Below are positions 22,597 to 34,657 of a stretch of DNA of 64,000 bases, in pieces. The notes below the pieces were generated by a model. The model worked only from the letters and a program-made list of their open reading frames with translations. It was not told the DNA's origin and did no database searches. Origin of the DNA: Leptobrachium leishanense (Eukaryota; Chordata; Amphibia; Anura; Megophryidae); NCBI GenBank assembly GCA_009667805.1, contig CM019068.1, forward strand, positions 3,331,218 to 3,395,217, given 5' to 3'. Numbering within the stretch: position 1 is the stretch's first letter; each line of letters starts with the position of its first letter. A program made the translations under genes and the position numbers.

Positions 22597-24385
22597 ATGC
22601 AGCCGGTGTGAGCCTGGCCGGTCCCGTGACGCTCGTACAGAGGGAACTGCACCGCCAGCGCACCGCGGCTGATTATTTAACCATTTAATATCTTCCCTTT
22701 TTATCCAGGGAATGAATCCTTCACCCGCGGTTTGGGGCATTTTTAATAATCGCTTCTAAAATGTGCCGAGAATTGATTTTTTTTTTGTTATTTTGAAATG
22801 GCGATTCTTTTGGAGCGCGGTGGATGAGGCGTGGCCGGCGCGGGTCTGGGGAGGCTCACAGGACGTGGAAGCTTCTGGCAGGTCTTTGACGCCGCACTCC
22901 TCCCACACCATCACAGAATGTGAAAATCCCACCAAATCCCGGCCGGCCATGTCCGTCTTATAACCGCGTTTAATGGAAAAATCTCATTCAATTATTTCCA
23001 AAAATCTTTTGCCGGAAACGAAAAAAACTGCACTATTAAAACATAAAGTGTAATAACGGCGACAATGACTTTTTAAGCCATGTGATTGGACGCCTGGAGG
23101 CCCCGAATTCCCAGGTTACATCTCGGATACTGTAACGCTTCGAATGGAAGAAAACAAACTCTGTATAAGACTAACATTAAAGCACTTAACCGGCTTAAAC
23201 TCTGGCAGGACCGGCACCGTCCCCCCGCCTGCCTTCACTATGCATGTTTTAGAAAGTAACCACCAGTCTCGCCGCTCCGGTATAGCATGGTGCTTTCACG
23301 GAGCCTGGACTTCCGCCATATTTACTCACAAAGTCTGTGCTAATGAACGTAGACCACGGGAATACCACGGACACGCAACACAATCTGACAGCTTGAAGCA
23401 CACGCTGCAATCACCGACATCGCAAAGCTGCTGCAGCGCCTCACGCTCTGGAGGGGAATGAGCAAAGGACATTATTATTATTAATAGAATCTCAGATTCT
23501 GCAAAACTCAGACATACAACGAGTTCCCTTTCTACTCAGTCACATGATCTTCCATCACCTCGCGGTACGAGGCTCGTTCCTCCGCCCCGTCTCCTTTAGT
23601 CTTTAGGAGACCCTCAGGCTTTCTTAACATTTCTCCCTCAAAATGTGGCAATAATCAGGGATAAATGGGATTATCAGGCAGCGCTGCTCATACAGGTGCA
23701 TCTCCCTGATCCTCGCCGTGTTACAAGGGACTGTGACATTAAAGCTGGCCGATCCCGTCCTCGGATTTAGCAAGAATCGCGTAATTAAAGCCATATGAAA
23801 GCTTCTATTTTATCATAGTTATTATGTGTCTCGTTCATCACTGTGTGCGAGCGCCGGCTTCGTGCTGCACCGCTCATCACTCTGTCCTCACACCGGTTTT
23901 CTGTCTGCTCCGGCATCGGCGTTTAATCCTCGCACTCTGTGTATGCTCTCAGTATCCATGAACCCGGTAAAATGCCACCAGTTTGTATTTTCATGAGCCT
24001 GTGCGTTTCTCATCATGTTTTATGAGCCGCTTTATTTGTTTCATGATGTCACAGACCTAGCGATGAGCCCGTGAGGACGACGCATAGAGCTGTGACTCCG
24101 ATCTGCAAACCAATAAACACCCACCACTACCATGGCAAATGCAACTTCACATCTCTGGACTTGTCTCTGACTCCGTATATGGAATTTCAGGTTTTCACTT
24201 TCATGTTTTTTTTCCGGTGTTAGCGGCTGAAAACCATGAATTCTCAAGAGACTCGATTACATTTCACATCATTTTATTGACGCATTTATTGGGTTTATTC
24301 TTGTTTTTCCACAGAAAGCTGCTAATAGAAATGTTGAAAAAAAGCCCTAAAATCAATGTGAACCTGCAGACGCTTTGTCCAGACA

Positions 24386-24391
24386 AATAAA
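24386..24391 (+). terminator. Candidate poly(A) signal AATAAA
   Basis: AAATAAAGC context, about 6 kb after the hspa12a stop. Another AATAAA is at 24112-24117. Which site is used, if any, cannot be decided from sequence. Confidence 0.35.
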
Positions 24392-24650
24392 GCTTATTGC
24401 GGAGTGTAATGCGTTACTGGGTGTCTGCATCGCAACGCCATATTACACCTTACAAAGAGTCTGTACCGTGCGTGCGAGCGAATCGTTATGTGACCTGACA
24501 CTGTCCCGGCAAAGTTTTAAAAAATTCCCCAGATTTCCCCGTTTCATGACAGGAAGTTATAATTTTATTAAAGTCTCGGAGGCGAATAGCGTTCTTTTAC
24601 ATCATTTTATTAAAGACAATGGAAAGGTTTAAAGCCACCCGACAACAGCA

Positions 24651-25059
24651 GGTATAGCCACAGCCAATCACAAATAAGTTGTCCAATGCATGCTCCAATC
24701 ACTGAGGAGCTCATGGTATATATGGACGGTACCGGAGACCCTCTTACTCTTTCTATTGTGAATGAAGAAGTGTTTAAGTGAAGTGAGAATGAGGAGAAAA
24801 CAAGACAGGCGACATGGAAACACGGAGAAACGGACCTGGAGTGTCACGAATCCCTCTTTGGTCTGAGATGTTGATCCCTGTATACAGAACCCTATCTACC
24901 CCTCCGATCCTTGAATGGTCGGCAAAACTAGCTACTTTCAGGGAACCAACCATTATACCACCAGCGAGGGTTAACAGACACATTAACAGGGACAGTTTGA
25001 TGCTTGGTAATACAGATACCAGTGCAGGGTCACCAGTACTTGCCAAGTTGTGGTGTACA
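24651..25059 (+). other. Unclassified segment with a short open frame
   Basis: An 84-residue frame starts at 24814 (METRRNGPGVSRIPLW…). It shows no family I recognise. Upstream are a TATATATGG motif (about 24717) and AATCAC/CCAATC boxes, so a transposon promoter fragment is possible. Confidence 0.25.
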
Positions 25060-25089
25060 ATAGGGTGATCAGGGAATGCCAGGTCCGAA

Positions 25090-25483
25090 CTTAGGGTTCA
25101 CACCTTAGCGTTTTATATGCGCGTTTTACACGCGTTTTTGTCAGGCGTTTTATGAGCGTATTACCTGGCATTTTTAACAATTAGAAACGCGTGTCGTACG
25201 TGCGTTTTTTTGATTGACTATGGAGGCGTCCAATGAAAAATACTTCAGATGCATCCAATGAAAAAGACTTTTGTGCCTGTTGCCATGTGCGGAACGCGCA
25301 TTTTTTTGATGACGAAAACATGCAAACGCCCATTTCAGCGCGTTCACGTTGAAGTCTATGGCCGAAATGTGCTGTAATACGCCCAGGTGGGAACCATGCC
25401 CATAGGAAATAATGGGATTTGTGTTTGAGCATTTTACAGCGCGTAGGAACGCACTGTAAAATGCCAGGTGTGAACCTGGCCTT
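25090..25483. mobile_element. MITE with GTTCACACC inverted ends
   Basis: The left end is TTAGGGTTCACACCTTAGCG. The right end reverse complements to TAAGGCCAGGTTCACACCTG. The interior is rich in GCGTTTT/AAAACGC and lacks a gene. Array units lie on both sides, so it sits inside the minisatellite. It resembles 44234-44667 in having a TTAG/CTTA-type edge. Confidence 0.7.
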
Positions 25484-26293
25484 AGAGCGGGTTTGTCAGA
25501 GAATGCCAGGTCGGAACACCAAGCGGGTTTGTCAGAGAAAGCAGGGTCAGAACACAGAGCGGGTTTGTCAGAGAATGCCAGGCCGGAACACAGAGCGGGT
25601 TTGTCAGAGAAAGCAGGGTCAGAACACAGAGCGGGTTTGTCAGAGAATGCGAGGCTGGAACACAGAGCGGGTTTGTCAGCGAATGCCAGGTCGGAACACA
25701 GCGGGTTTGTCAGAGAATGCCAGGTCGGAACACAGCGGGTTTGTCAGAGAATGCCAGGTCGGAACACAGCGGGTTTGTCAGAGAATGCCAGGTCGGAACA
25801 CAGCGGGTTTGTCAGAGAATGCCAGGTCGGAACACAGCGGGTTTGTCAGAGAATGCCAGGTCGGAACACAGCGGGTTTGTCAGAGAATGCCGGGTCGGAA
25901 CACAGAGCGGGTTTGTCAGAGAATGCCAGGTCGGAACACAGAGCGGGTTTGTCAGAGAAAGCAGGGTCAGAACACAGAGCGGGTTTGTCAGAGAATGCGA
26001 GGCTGGAACACAGAGCGGGTTTGTCAGCGAATGCCAGGTCGGAACACCAAGCGGGTTTGTCAGAGAATGCCAGGTCGGAACACAGCGGGTTTGTCAGAGA
26101 ATGCCGGGTCAGAACACAGAGCGGGTTTGTCAGAGAATGCCGGGTCGGAACACAGAGCGGGTTTGTCAGAGAATGCCGGGTCGGAACACAGAGCGGGTTT
26201 GTCAGAGAATGCCGGGTCAGAACACAGAGCGGGTTTGTCAGAGAATGCCAGGTCAGAACACAGAGTGGGTTTGTCAGAATGCCGGGTCGGAAC

Positions 26294-27067
26294 TGTGACG
26301 GAACCGTTCTCTTCCACCTGTCCTGACTCTCCAGACACCCCTTCGTTGCGGTCAGCCTGGCTACTGGGAGCGCTGTCCTCAGCGCCTCGAGCAGCTTGAC
26401 GCGCCTGCTTCTGTTTCTCTGCCTTGGAGCCGTTAGGAATTTCCAGAAGGCCGCTCTGTGCCTTCTGAGGTTGAATGTGTAGTGTAGTGTAGCGTAGTTG
26501 AAGGAGACACCAGATGTGGCTGTATGTTCCAACAGGATTCTCTCTCTCTCTGCTTTAATGAACAAAAACGCCACTACTTATGCTGAGATCCAACAGCCAT
26601 AATTTTCATAAATGACGCACATCGTCCTACTAAAATGCTAATTACATTGTCAGATTTTTACAATAAACATTCCTCTTCATATCACACATCATTTACATAA
26701 TCTATTGTAAAGGAAATCAGTTAGGTTTTGGCTGAGACAATGGTGGCTCCCGACCTCTGAGACATGTAATCAGATAGCAGATGAACAAAGAGAAAACCCT
26801 TTTGCCTAATCACAAATTACTCAAACCTATTTTACAATCTATACAAAAGAAAGCATTTGAACTCGCTGCAGGTAGTATCTTTAATAAAAAACTCATTTTT
26901 AACCAAAAGAAATATAAGTATATTTAAAACTAAAGCTACGCCATTTTACACTAAACTAATTTAAACTAAAACCAAACAATGTAAAATATATTTAAAATCA
27001 CACGATATAAATGAACATAAAGTTTCTTGGTTTTTGAAGTGTGGAGCGCCACGTCAGCTCCATGACA
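26294..27067. mobile_element. Solo LTR with 5-bp TSD (GGAAC)
   Basis: It starts TGTGACGGAACCG, ends GTCAGCTCCATGACA, and is flanked by GGAAC on both sides (26289-26293, 27068-27072), which is array sequence. TG…CA ends with 5-bp duplications indicate an LTR left behind by recombination. Its ends match those of 51453-52254. No internal retroelement genes remain. Confidence 0.88.
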
Positions 27068-27767
27068 GGAACACAGGGCGGGTTTGTCAGAGAATGCCGG
27101 GTCGGAACACAGAGCGGGTTTGTCAGAGCGTGTCATGTCGGAACACAGCGGATTTGTCAGAAAATGCCGGATCAGGACACAGCGGCTTTGTCAGAAATGC
27201 AATGTCGGAACACAGAGCGGGTTTGTCAGAGAATGCTAGGTCGGAACAGAGAGCAGCTTTGTCAGAGAATGCCAGGTCAGAACACAGAGCGGCTTTGTCA
27301 GAGAATCCCAGGCTGGAACACAGAACTAGTTTGTCGGAGAATGCCAGGTCAGAACACAGCAGGTTTGTCAGAATGCTAGGTCGGAACACAGAGCGGCTTT
27401 GTCAGAGAATGCTAGGTCGGAACACCGAGCGGGTTTGTCAGAGAATGCCAGGTCGGAACACAGAGCGGGTTTGTCAGAGAATGCCAGGTCGGAAAACAGC
27501 GGGTTTGTCAGAGAATGCCAGGTCGGAACACAGTGGGTTTGTCAGAGAATGCCAGGTCGGAACAGAGCGGGTTTGTCAGAGAATGCCAGGTCGGAACACA
27601 GAGCGGGTTTGTCAGAGAATGCCGGGTCGGACCACAGAGCGGGTTTGTCAGAGAATGCAGTAAAGTCAGGGTCCGGGTTTGTCAGAGAATCCCAGGCTGG
27701 AACACAGAACGGGTTTGTTGGAGAATGCCAGGTCGGAACACCGCAGGTTTGTCAGAGAATGCTGTGT

Positions 27768-27843
27768 CCAGGTAAAGTAGCCATGTAATTGGGCAGACTA
27801 GATGGGCCGAAAGGTTCTTATCTGCCGACATTTTTCTATGTTT
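27768..27843 (+). mobile_element. Short CR1-like LINE 3' tail
   Basis: The sequence CCAGGTAAAGTAGCCATG … GGGCCGAAAGGTTCTTATCT … TTTTTCTATGTTTCTA matches the 3' end of the LINE at 46857-48322 (there on the minus strand). It is a severely 5'-truncated copy inserted in the minisatellite. Confidence 0.85.
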
Positions 27844-28734
27844 CTAATGCCAGGTCGGAACACAGTGAGTTTGTCAGAGAATGCCAGGTCGGAACACAGA
27901 GTGGGTTTGTCAGAGAGTGCTGGGTCGGAACACAGCGGATTTGTCAGAATGCCAGGTTGGAACACAGCGGGTTTGTCAGAGATTACCGGGTCGGAACACA
28001 GAGCGGGTTTGTCAGAGAATGCTGGGTCAGAACACAGAGCGGGTTTGTCAGAGAATGCCGGGTCAGAACACAGAGCGGGTTTGTCAGAAAATGCTGGGTC
28101 AGAACACAGCGGGTTTGTCAGAGAATATCAGGTGCGAACACAGAGCGGGTTTGTCAGAGAATACCAGGTGAGAACACTGAGCGGGTTTGTCAGAGAATAC
28201 CAGGTGAGAACACTGAGCGGGTTTGTCAGAGAATGCCAGGTCGGAACACAGAGCGGGTTTGTCAGAGAATGCCGGGTCGGAACACTGAGCGGGTTTGTCA
28301 GAGAATGCCAGGTCAGAACACTGAGCGGGTTTGTCAGAGAATGCCAGGTCGGAACACAGTGGGTTTGTCAGAGAATGCCAGGATAGAACACAGAGCGGGT
28401 TTGTCAGAGAATGCTGGGTCAGAACACAGAGCGGGTTTGTCAGAGAATGCCTGGTTAGAACACAGAGCGGTTTGTCAGAGAATGCTGGGTCAGAACACAG
28501 AGCGGGTTTGTCAGAGAATGCCTGGTTAGAACACAGAGCGGTTTGTCAGAGAATGCCAGGCCGGTACACATGGAAAGCCAAATAACCTATAGCGCTGAGG
28601 GAACTGAAAACCACATCAGGGCACTGTTAGGAATGATCAGCTGGGTTTTAAATCCGGCGGGCGCTACATTATCAGGCCGTGCCCCGGCATCCCACATGAC
28701 TACGAGTCTGGCGTTCTTCACTCAGAGCCCGGCC

Positions 28735-29010
28735 ACCCCCTCTTTACATGCCTATCCACCTGGCACCCCCTCTCTGCACACCTATGCATCTGGCATCCCC
28801 TCTCTGCACGCCTATCCACCTGGCACCCCCTCTTTGCACGCCTATCCACCTGGCACCCTCTCTCTGCACGCCTATGCATTTGGCACCCCCTCTCTGCACG
28901 CCTATCCACCTGGCACCCCCTCTCTGCGCGCCTATCTACCTGGCACCCCCTCTCTGCACGCCTATGCATCTGGCACCCCTTCTCTGCACGCCTATCCACC
29001 TGGCAGCCCC
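28735..29010. repeat. 30-bp minisatellite, about 9 copies
   Basis: The unit TATCCACCTGGCACCCCCTC TCTGCACGCC is 30 bp (ten codons, so it stays open in both directions). It has TGCATCTGG/TCCACCTGG variants. Confidence 0.94.
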
Positions 29011-29929
29011 TATGCACCCTACAGGCACAGGGCGACTTCAACATAGCAGAGGGCAAGGAAATAATATAGATCAGGCCTGCACCTCCCAAATACAACTCTA
29101 GGCTCATGTACCCCAAGATCAAAGCGATGCACGACACGTGGCCTCAATGTCTTGATGCGCCACTCGATGTCTTATGTGCTGCGCTCTGTGTTGATTTCCC
29201 GCTCGGGGTGGCGCATTGCGGTGCCGGTCCATGTTCTGACCGGTGTTTATTTGACTGGTTTAGAGCGCTCAGTGATGGTGTAAGGTAATCAGACGCTGGA
29301 GCGCAGTCGGCACACAGAGCTCTGGCCTTGATGATAAAATGGCTGACCGTTAATGGATTGAGCACATAATGAGGGGCTGCTCTGTGCACGCCATAAAGCC
29401 GCTGCTTATTGTGGAAGCGGCCGGGCCCCGGCTCTCCTGTTAATGGGGTCACAGACGGCAAGGTGCGCGCGTCAAGGTGAAGACAAAGCTCTCAGGAAAG
29501 CGTGGCGGCGGCCTGTTTGCAGCTTTTCATTATCTGCTGCGTGCAGGGGTTGGGGTCAGAGGTCACACCACCCCCATTCTGCTGTCCCTATTAAAAGCTG
29601 ATAATAGGCCTCTCCATCCTTTGTGTCGCCGCTGAGACGTGACGCCATTAGTAACGGTGCCTTTATTAGGGATGTTTTCACAGCGGAGCTTTTTCTCTCC
29701 TGCCTCTGCGCGTGGCCTTGTCAGCAGTGCAGCACTTAACCTACAGCTTTTCAGATTTTGCGCTGTGCGACGCGAGGAGGACGCTTTAATTCCTTCCATT
29801 CAAAGAGCTGCGAATAGAGCAGTAGTCCCGGCGCTCCCCGGTTACATGCGATCACTATTACTGGCACTGTGTGCACTACATGACTGCTTAGGTCTGTGAC
29901 CTCTTTGTTCCACCATACCCTTTCCCCCC
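29011..29929. other. Single-copy intergenic segment
   Basis: I see no repeat or reading frame with recognisable homology. The segment is balanced in composition and has several homeodomain-type TAAT/ATTA cores (for example around 29350, 29440, 29590 and 29650). It could hold conserved regulatory DNA, but nothing here proves it. Confidence 0.35.
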
Positions 29930-29976
29930 AATAACCACACAAACACTTCTGTATTGGAAGGGGCGTGGCCACAGCT

Positions 29977-29982
29977 TTTATT
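29977..29982 (-). terminator. Ngaro poly(A) signal
   Basis: AATAAA on the minus strand about 265 bp beyond the end of the SGNH frame, inside the presumed 3' repeat. Confidence 0.5.
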
Positions 29983-30247
29983 GAAAACCACATGTAGAAT
30001 CCATTTTATTCATCCATATATTTCTGACCCTCTCGCGCATGTCCTGCGGGAGGCAGTTACACCAATTATTTTCCATGAGCTCATCGCCCCACCTGACCTG
30101 ATTCAAGTGAGGGTTGTCTCCCCAATGCCCACCCAAAGGCGGCGTATTCTTTATCTGTTCTGTTGCTGGCGAGGCATCACGCCAACGCCAGAGGCTGCCG
30201 CACACCCCAACGGCAGTCTCTGCGCTCCCACCGCAGCCAGCGCCCTC

Positions 30248-30790
30248 TCAACGCCGCTCATAAAACCGGCCAATAGTATATATGAGCCCAATGTCCGACA
30301 AATGTGCCCCGTCATGACGCATGAGGTTCCCATTCTCACCTTCCAATTCTGTGTGCCGCACCGCAATCCCCCCCAACCGCTCCACAAAGTGCGAAACCGC
30401 CCGGTTGACCCTCCGCCGGACCCGCTCCAGCACCCTCGGTGCCACCCACGTGTCCCAGCACGGCCACGGGATGACCTCTGACCAAACCAAAGAAACTCCA
30501 TCGAACAGCCCAAAGCAACGCGCCAAGTCCTGCTTAATATCCTGAATTAAATCTACCAACCGAGCAATCCCAAAATCGTTACCCCCCGCATGGATCAACA
30601 AAACAATATCCCGTGGAACCCTCCGAGACAACAAGGACAACTCCCGGAAAACTTGTGCCCACCGCAAACCCCAGATACCCAACCAACGAACTGTGACCAG
30701 ATCCGGCGGGAAACCCAGGTTCCTCCCCTGCGGCTGACGTCCCGCTCGTTGCGCAGCCCAATGCACGTACGAGTGCCCAAAGATCCACAC
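30248..30790 (-). pseudogene. Ngaro SGNH-hydrolase ORF
   Basis: The frame of 180 residues begins MWIFGHSYVHWAAQRAG, which supplies the GHS nucleophile block. It continues with LLIHAGGNDFG, which fits the block with the conserved Gly and Asn, and ends NGNLMRHDGAHLSDIGL, which carries the Asp-x-x-His pair (DGAH). These are the SGNH hydrolase landmarks seen in the accessory ORF of Ngaro elements. The role in transposition is not established. This frame is the only one in the element with no stop or missing catalytic residue that I can see, so it may be intact, although the element as a whole is dead. Confidence 0.8.
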
Positions 30791-30810
30791 GAATCGGTGA
30801 CGATCTAAAA

Positions 30811-31761
30811 TTACAGCAATTTAGGATGGATATATGACATATAGCGCTCTGACCGCCACCTTCCCAGGCACCGCAGCATTTCCGGAGAAGCCCCCGCGGC
30901 AACCATTGCAGCGCCTATGCAGAAAGAGTGTGGCGCATGCGAAGCCGGGTCGAAGCCCAAGTTCCTTAGACAATGCCAAAACACAGCGGTGAACTGGTAC
31001 CGGATCAAGGGGAACCCACTCCCATGGACCAAGAATGAACCCTCACCTTGCGGCCGCAGGGCCAGATACCGGTCAGTGAGTTCCCCCGGGCATCCGGCTC
31101 CCGAGATCCGACCCAGGGTAAGCCAGGCCTCCCTACCACTCTGATCCGTTTTTGAGCACGCAATAAAAATCCGGACCCCTCCCTCCAAACTCACCACATG
31201 GCTCCCCAACAAAGGAGACTCCACCCCGGAACTACGCGCTACTAATTCCCCACCCGGAACGCCCCATAGAAAGAAAAAGAAACCCGAAACAGCGCCACCT
31301 AGTAACTCGAGAAAAAGATTTCCGGCAAGATCCGTAACAGACCGAAAAAATTCTTCTGATTCCGGCCTGCGACGGTCTGGAGCCCGGCCCCGGCGCCATC
31401 CCGCCACCGCCTTCCGCAACCAAAAATCCCGACTGACATCCTCCCACCCCATTAATCGGCACAAAAAGGACAGGGCCGACAAAGCCTTCTGCGTCGCCGC
31501 TCCCGAGCGCCCCCGCTCCTGTAACTCTGATACCAAAACCAGCGTTGCCCACCGCCGATCCTCGGCGGACAACCAACCTTTCTCCCTCTCCGCCACCACT
31601 GCCCAATCAAGCCAGACCTGCGTGTAGGACCACCAGGTCGCCTCTGCCAAAACGGCGTCCACTATCCTCCTCAGACTGGCGAAACGAGGCTCCACAGCCA
31701 TGAGGGGAAAGCCGTCGCTGTCGCTGACGCCCGAGGAGCCACCTGCCAAAAATGGTCCCAC
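30811..31761 (-). pseudogene. Ngaro tyrosine recombinase, catalytic Arg lost
   Basis: This 316-residue frame ends with the tyrosine recombinase signature HSFCIGAAMVAAGASPEMLR then LGRWRSERYMSYIHP. The family expects HSFRIGAA; here the catalytic Arg of the HxxR box is Cys (TGC in place of CGC, the change expected from CpG deamination). The His, Trp and nucleophile Tyr remain. The first-Arg box (…GVPGGELVARSS) also looks altered relative to the usual GxxRxxEL form. The recombinase would join the circular cDNA to the genome and should be inactive in this copy. Its frame differs from that of the RNase H just upstream. Confidence 0.82.
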
Positions 31762-33131
31762 TGGAACCGGGAGAGAGAGTCAGCGAATACATTATCCACG
31801 CCCGGTACATGCGCCGCCCTGACAAAGATGTTGTATTCAAGACAGCGCAAAACCAAATGACGCAGCAATGCCAAAACCAGAGCCAACCCAGAAGACTAGC
31901 TGTTCACCACCACGTGCACAACGCCCATGTTATCGGTCCTAAAAATCACTTGCGGATTCGCCAACCTCTCACCCCACAATTCCAGCGCCACCACGATCAG
32001 AACGAGTTCAAAGAAGATCAGGTTCCGCACCAAAGTGGAATTGGCCCATTCCTGCGGCCAGGCTTGGGCGCACCAGGACCCCTGGAAGTAGGCCCCAAAC
32101 CCACCAGAGCCTGAGGCGTCCGTGAACAGTTCCAGGGAACCGTTGTCCACTTCCGCCTCCCGCCAGTAGGTACGCCCATTGTACTCCACCAAAAACTTGC
32201 ACCACACCTCCAGGTCCTCTTTCAATGATCGAGAAACGAGGACAAAATGATGCGGCATCCTGATGCCCGCTGTCGCCAAGGACAACCGGCGACAGAACGC
32301 CCTACCCATTGGCATCACCCTGCACGCGAAGGCCAAGTGACCCAATAGCGACTGCAACTCTTGTAGCCGCAATTTCTTCGCGCCCAAGGCCCGCACCACC
32401 AAGCACTGTAACACCTCAATCTTATCGGCCGGCAAGCGGAAAACCCTCTCTACAGTATTTATTTTGATCCCCAGAAATGACAAACGGATACAGGGACCTT
32501 CGGTCTTCTCCGCCAAAGGTATACCAAAATCTGCTGCAACCTCCCGGAATGCCCCGAGCAACTCCGCACAAACCGTAGACTCACCAGGACCCACGAACAG
32601 AAAGTTGTCCAGGTAATGTACCACGGAGTTCGCACCTGCTCGCTGGAGCACCACCCACTCCACGAAAGTCGCGAACAACTCAAAATAGTGGCAGGAGATG
32701 GAGCACCCCATCGGCAGGCAATGGTCGAAATAATATTTCCCCCGAAACGAGCAGCCCAGCAGGTGGTAGCAGTCTGGATGGATGGGAAGCAACCTGAACG
32801 CCGCCTCCACATCCACCTTGGCTAACCAGCACCCCGGACCAGCCTCCCTAACCAGCTGAAGCGCTTCGTCAAAGGATGCATAACGCACGCGACAAGAATC
32901 CTTGCCTATGCCATCATTAACTGACGCGCCAGCCGGATAGGACAGGTGGTAGATCATTCTGAATTTTCCCGTCTCCTTCTTCGGAACCAGACCCAACGGT
33001 GAAATTCTCACGTTGACGAAGGGTAACTCCCCGAATGGACCCACCATCCTCCCTAGTTGGACCTCCCGCATCAACTTCTCCCCCAGCACCCTTTCATGGT
33101 CCCGCGCAGACACCAAATTTCCCGAAAACAA
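31671..33131 (-). pseudogene. Ngaro reverse transcriptase/RNase H, catalytic Asp lost
   Basis: The RT begins near MFSGNLVSARDHERVLGEKL and includes LGLVPKKETGKFRMIYHLSY, KVDVEAAFRLLPIHP, LPMGCSISCHYFELFATF and the catalytic loop VVHYLDNFLFVGP. The usual YLDD is YLDN here (GAC GAC to GAC AAC, a CpG-type change), which should kill polymerase activity. RNase H follows with ELFTDASGSGGFGAYF and FRTDNMGVVHVVVNS. An in-frame TAG at 31898-31896 then interrupts it, before the same frame resumes with LLRHLVLRCLEYNIFVRAAH and VPGVDNVFADSLSR. Confidence 0.85.
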
Positions 33132-33478
33132 TGGGAAGTCTGATGCTCATGGGGAATATGAAAGCCGGAGTAAAACACGTCCCGCAGGAGCACCGCCGCC
33201 TGACGACTAGGGTATTTAGCGAGCCACGGGAGCATTGCGTGGACGCGCACCGGTGAAACCCCGGCCACCAAACTCCTCCCGGCCGGCAGGCCTAGCAGCT
33301 GTGCCTGCTCCCTTTTTAAAACACCTGAACAAGAGGTGGGGCCCCCGCACCTCAAACACTTGTGGCGGAAGTGGCACGCTGCCGCCCACCTGCAATGTGA
33401 CTCGTTATAGAGCCAACAGCACCCCTTACCTACCCCTGCCGACCCCCCCCCCCGGTGCCCTGGGGACAGCGGCTCCAA
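33071..33478 (-). pseudogene. Ngaro Gag C-terminal fragment with Cys/His cluster
   Basis: The translation includes CRWAAACHFRHKCLRCGG, a zinc-binding cluster of the type found at the end of DIRS/Ngaro Gag. It is followed by VRVHAMLPWLAKYPSRQAAV and VFYSGFHIPHEHQTSHCF. This last segment should run on into the RT frame (FSGNLVSARDH), but a frame change near 33125 separates them. Confidence 0.65.
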
Positions 33479-34657
33479 GAAAGGACTGCCCCCCCGGCCG
33501 CGCCGGCGTCATCAGCAACAGCCACAGGTTGGTGTCCTGTACATCAAAACGCATACCTGGGCGCTCCGCCATTTATTGTCTGAACTGCTGGTCGTATCTG
33601 AACCAGCATTGTCCCCCATGCACCTTATACGCTCCCCATATGAGATCTCTATACGCAAACAAGGGTTAGGGATGAGCTGTTCGGTTCGATGTGTTCGGAG
33701 TTCGATTTGAACAGCGCCAGTTCGGATGTTCGCGAACTACGAACATTTCCGCATGTTCGCCCACAATGGACCACAATGCACTTTTTCCACTGGCCTGAAG
33801 CTTGAAATTGGCTACAGCCTGCACCTGACCACAGTTTAGGTGCAAGACAGGTGCAAGACTATGCCAATCACGGCTCAGAGTCCTGATTGGACAAATTTTG
33901 CCCAATCATGGGCTCACAGAGCTAGGTCACGCAGCACACTATATAAGGCTTCACACAGCCTTCAGCACGTGTTTTTCTGCACGAGTGAGAGGAGATTGTT
34001 CTGTCAGTGTGTCTTCTCACTGCCAGTGACAGCTATTGGGGGGGGGTCTCACTTGTTGCAGATATCTGGGAATTGGTGGAAAGTGTGTCTTCTCAGTCAG
34101 TGACAGCAGCAATTTGGGGGGCTCACTTGTTGCAGATATCTGGGAATTGGTGGTGGAAAGTGTTTCTTCTCAGTCAGTGACAGCAGCAATTTGGGGGGCT
34201 CACTTGTTGCAGATATCTGGGAATTGGTGGTGGAAAGTGTGTCTTCTCAGTCAGTGACAGCAGAAATTTGGGGGGCTCACTTGTTGCAGATATCTGGGAA
34301 TTGGTGGTGGAAAGTGTGTCTTCTCAGTCACTGACAGTCAGCTATCAGGGGGTGTCACATACTTCCATAAAATTTCTGTGAATTGTAATCCATGTCTTGT
34401 CACACTGCCACCCATCAGGGGGGGCTCACTGATTTATAGGAGGTTCCTGGGAATTGTAATTTGTGTCTTGTCACTGCCACCCATCAGGGGTCTCACAGAT
34501 TTATAGGAGGTTTCTGGGAATTTTAATCTGTGTCTTGTCACTGGCTGCCAGCTATCAGGGTGCTTCACCGAGTTATACCAGAGTTCTGGAAATCTTTAAT
34601 CTTTATACCAGAGTTGAATCAGAGTTCTGTATATCTTTAATCTATATATCACTCACC

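Larger units (their letters stand above)
22113..24650 (+). other. Mostly single-copy sequence, probable hspa12a 3' UTR and flank
   Basis: There is no coding sequence I can support. The sequence is mixed in composition and has no arrays. AATAAA hexamers lie at 22591, 24112 and 24386. If no poly(A) site exists in the 28 bp before the array or inside it, the hspa12a transcript must read through the minisatellite into this segment. Confidence 0.5.
25060..28575. repeat. 34/36-bp minisatellite, about 60 copies, interrupted
   Basis: The unit is CAGAGCGGGTTTGTCAGAGA ATGCCAGGTCGGAACA (36 bp), or 34 bp when AG is missing. Blocks lie at 25485-26293, 27068-27767 and 27844-28575. One degenerate unit (AGGGAATGCCAGGTCCGAAC) lies at 25070-25089, left of the MITE. 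The array is split by a MITE (25090-25483), a solo LTR (26294-27067) and a LINE tail (27768-27843). The long frames it opens are artefacts. Confidence 0.95.
29930..33660 (-). mobile_element. Ngaro-type tyrosine-recombinase retrotransposon, decayed
   Basis: Reading the minus strand, the order is Gag zinc-knuckle end, reverse transcriptase/RNase H, tyrosine recombinase, SGNH hydrolase, then a tail with AATAAA (plus-strand 29977-29982). That gene order, with a recombinase in place of an integrase and with an SGNH hydrolase, is characteristic of Ngaro elements known from fish and amphibians. Methyltransferase sequence (DIRS-type) is not seen. Gag N-terminus and 5' repeat are missing or unrecognised. 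The right edge abuts a hAT element at 33667. Confidence 0.85.

Noticed and set aside
25419..28586. Frames such as SENARSEHRAGL and RVCQRMPGRNTE
   Set aside because: These are artefacts of the 34/36-bp minisatellite, overlapping in three frames.
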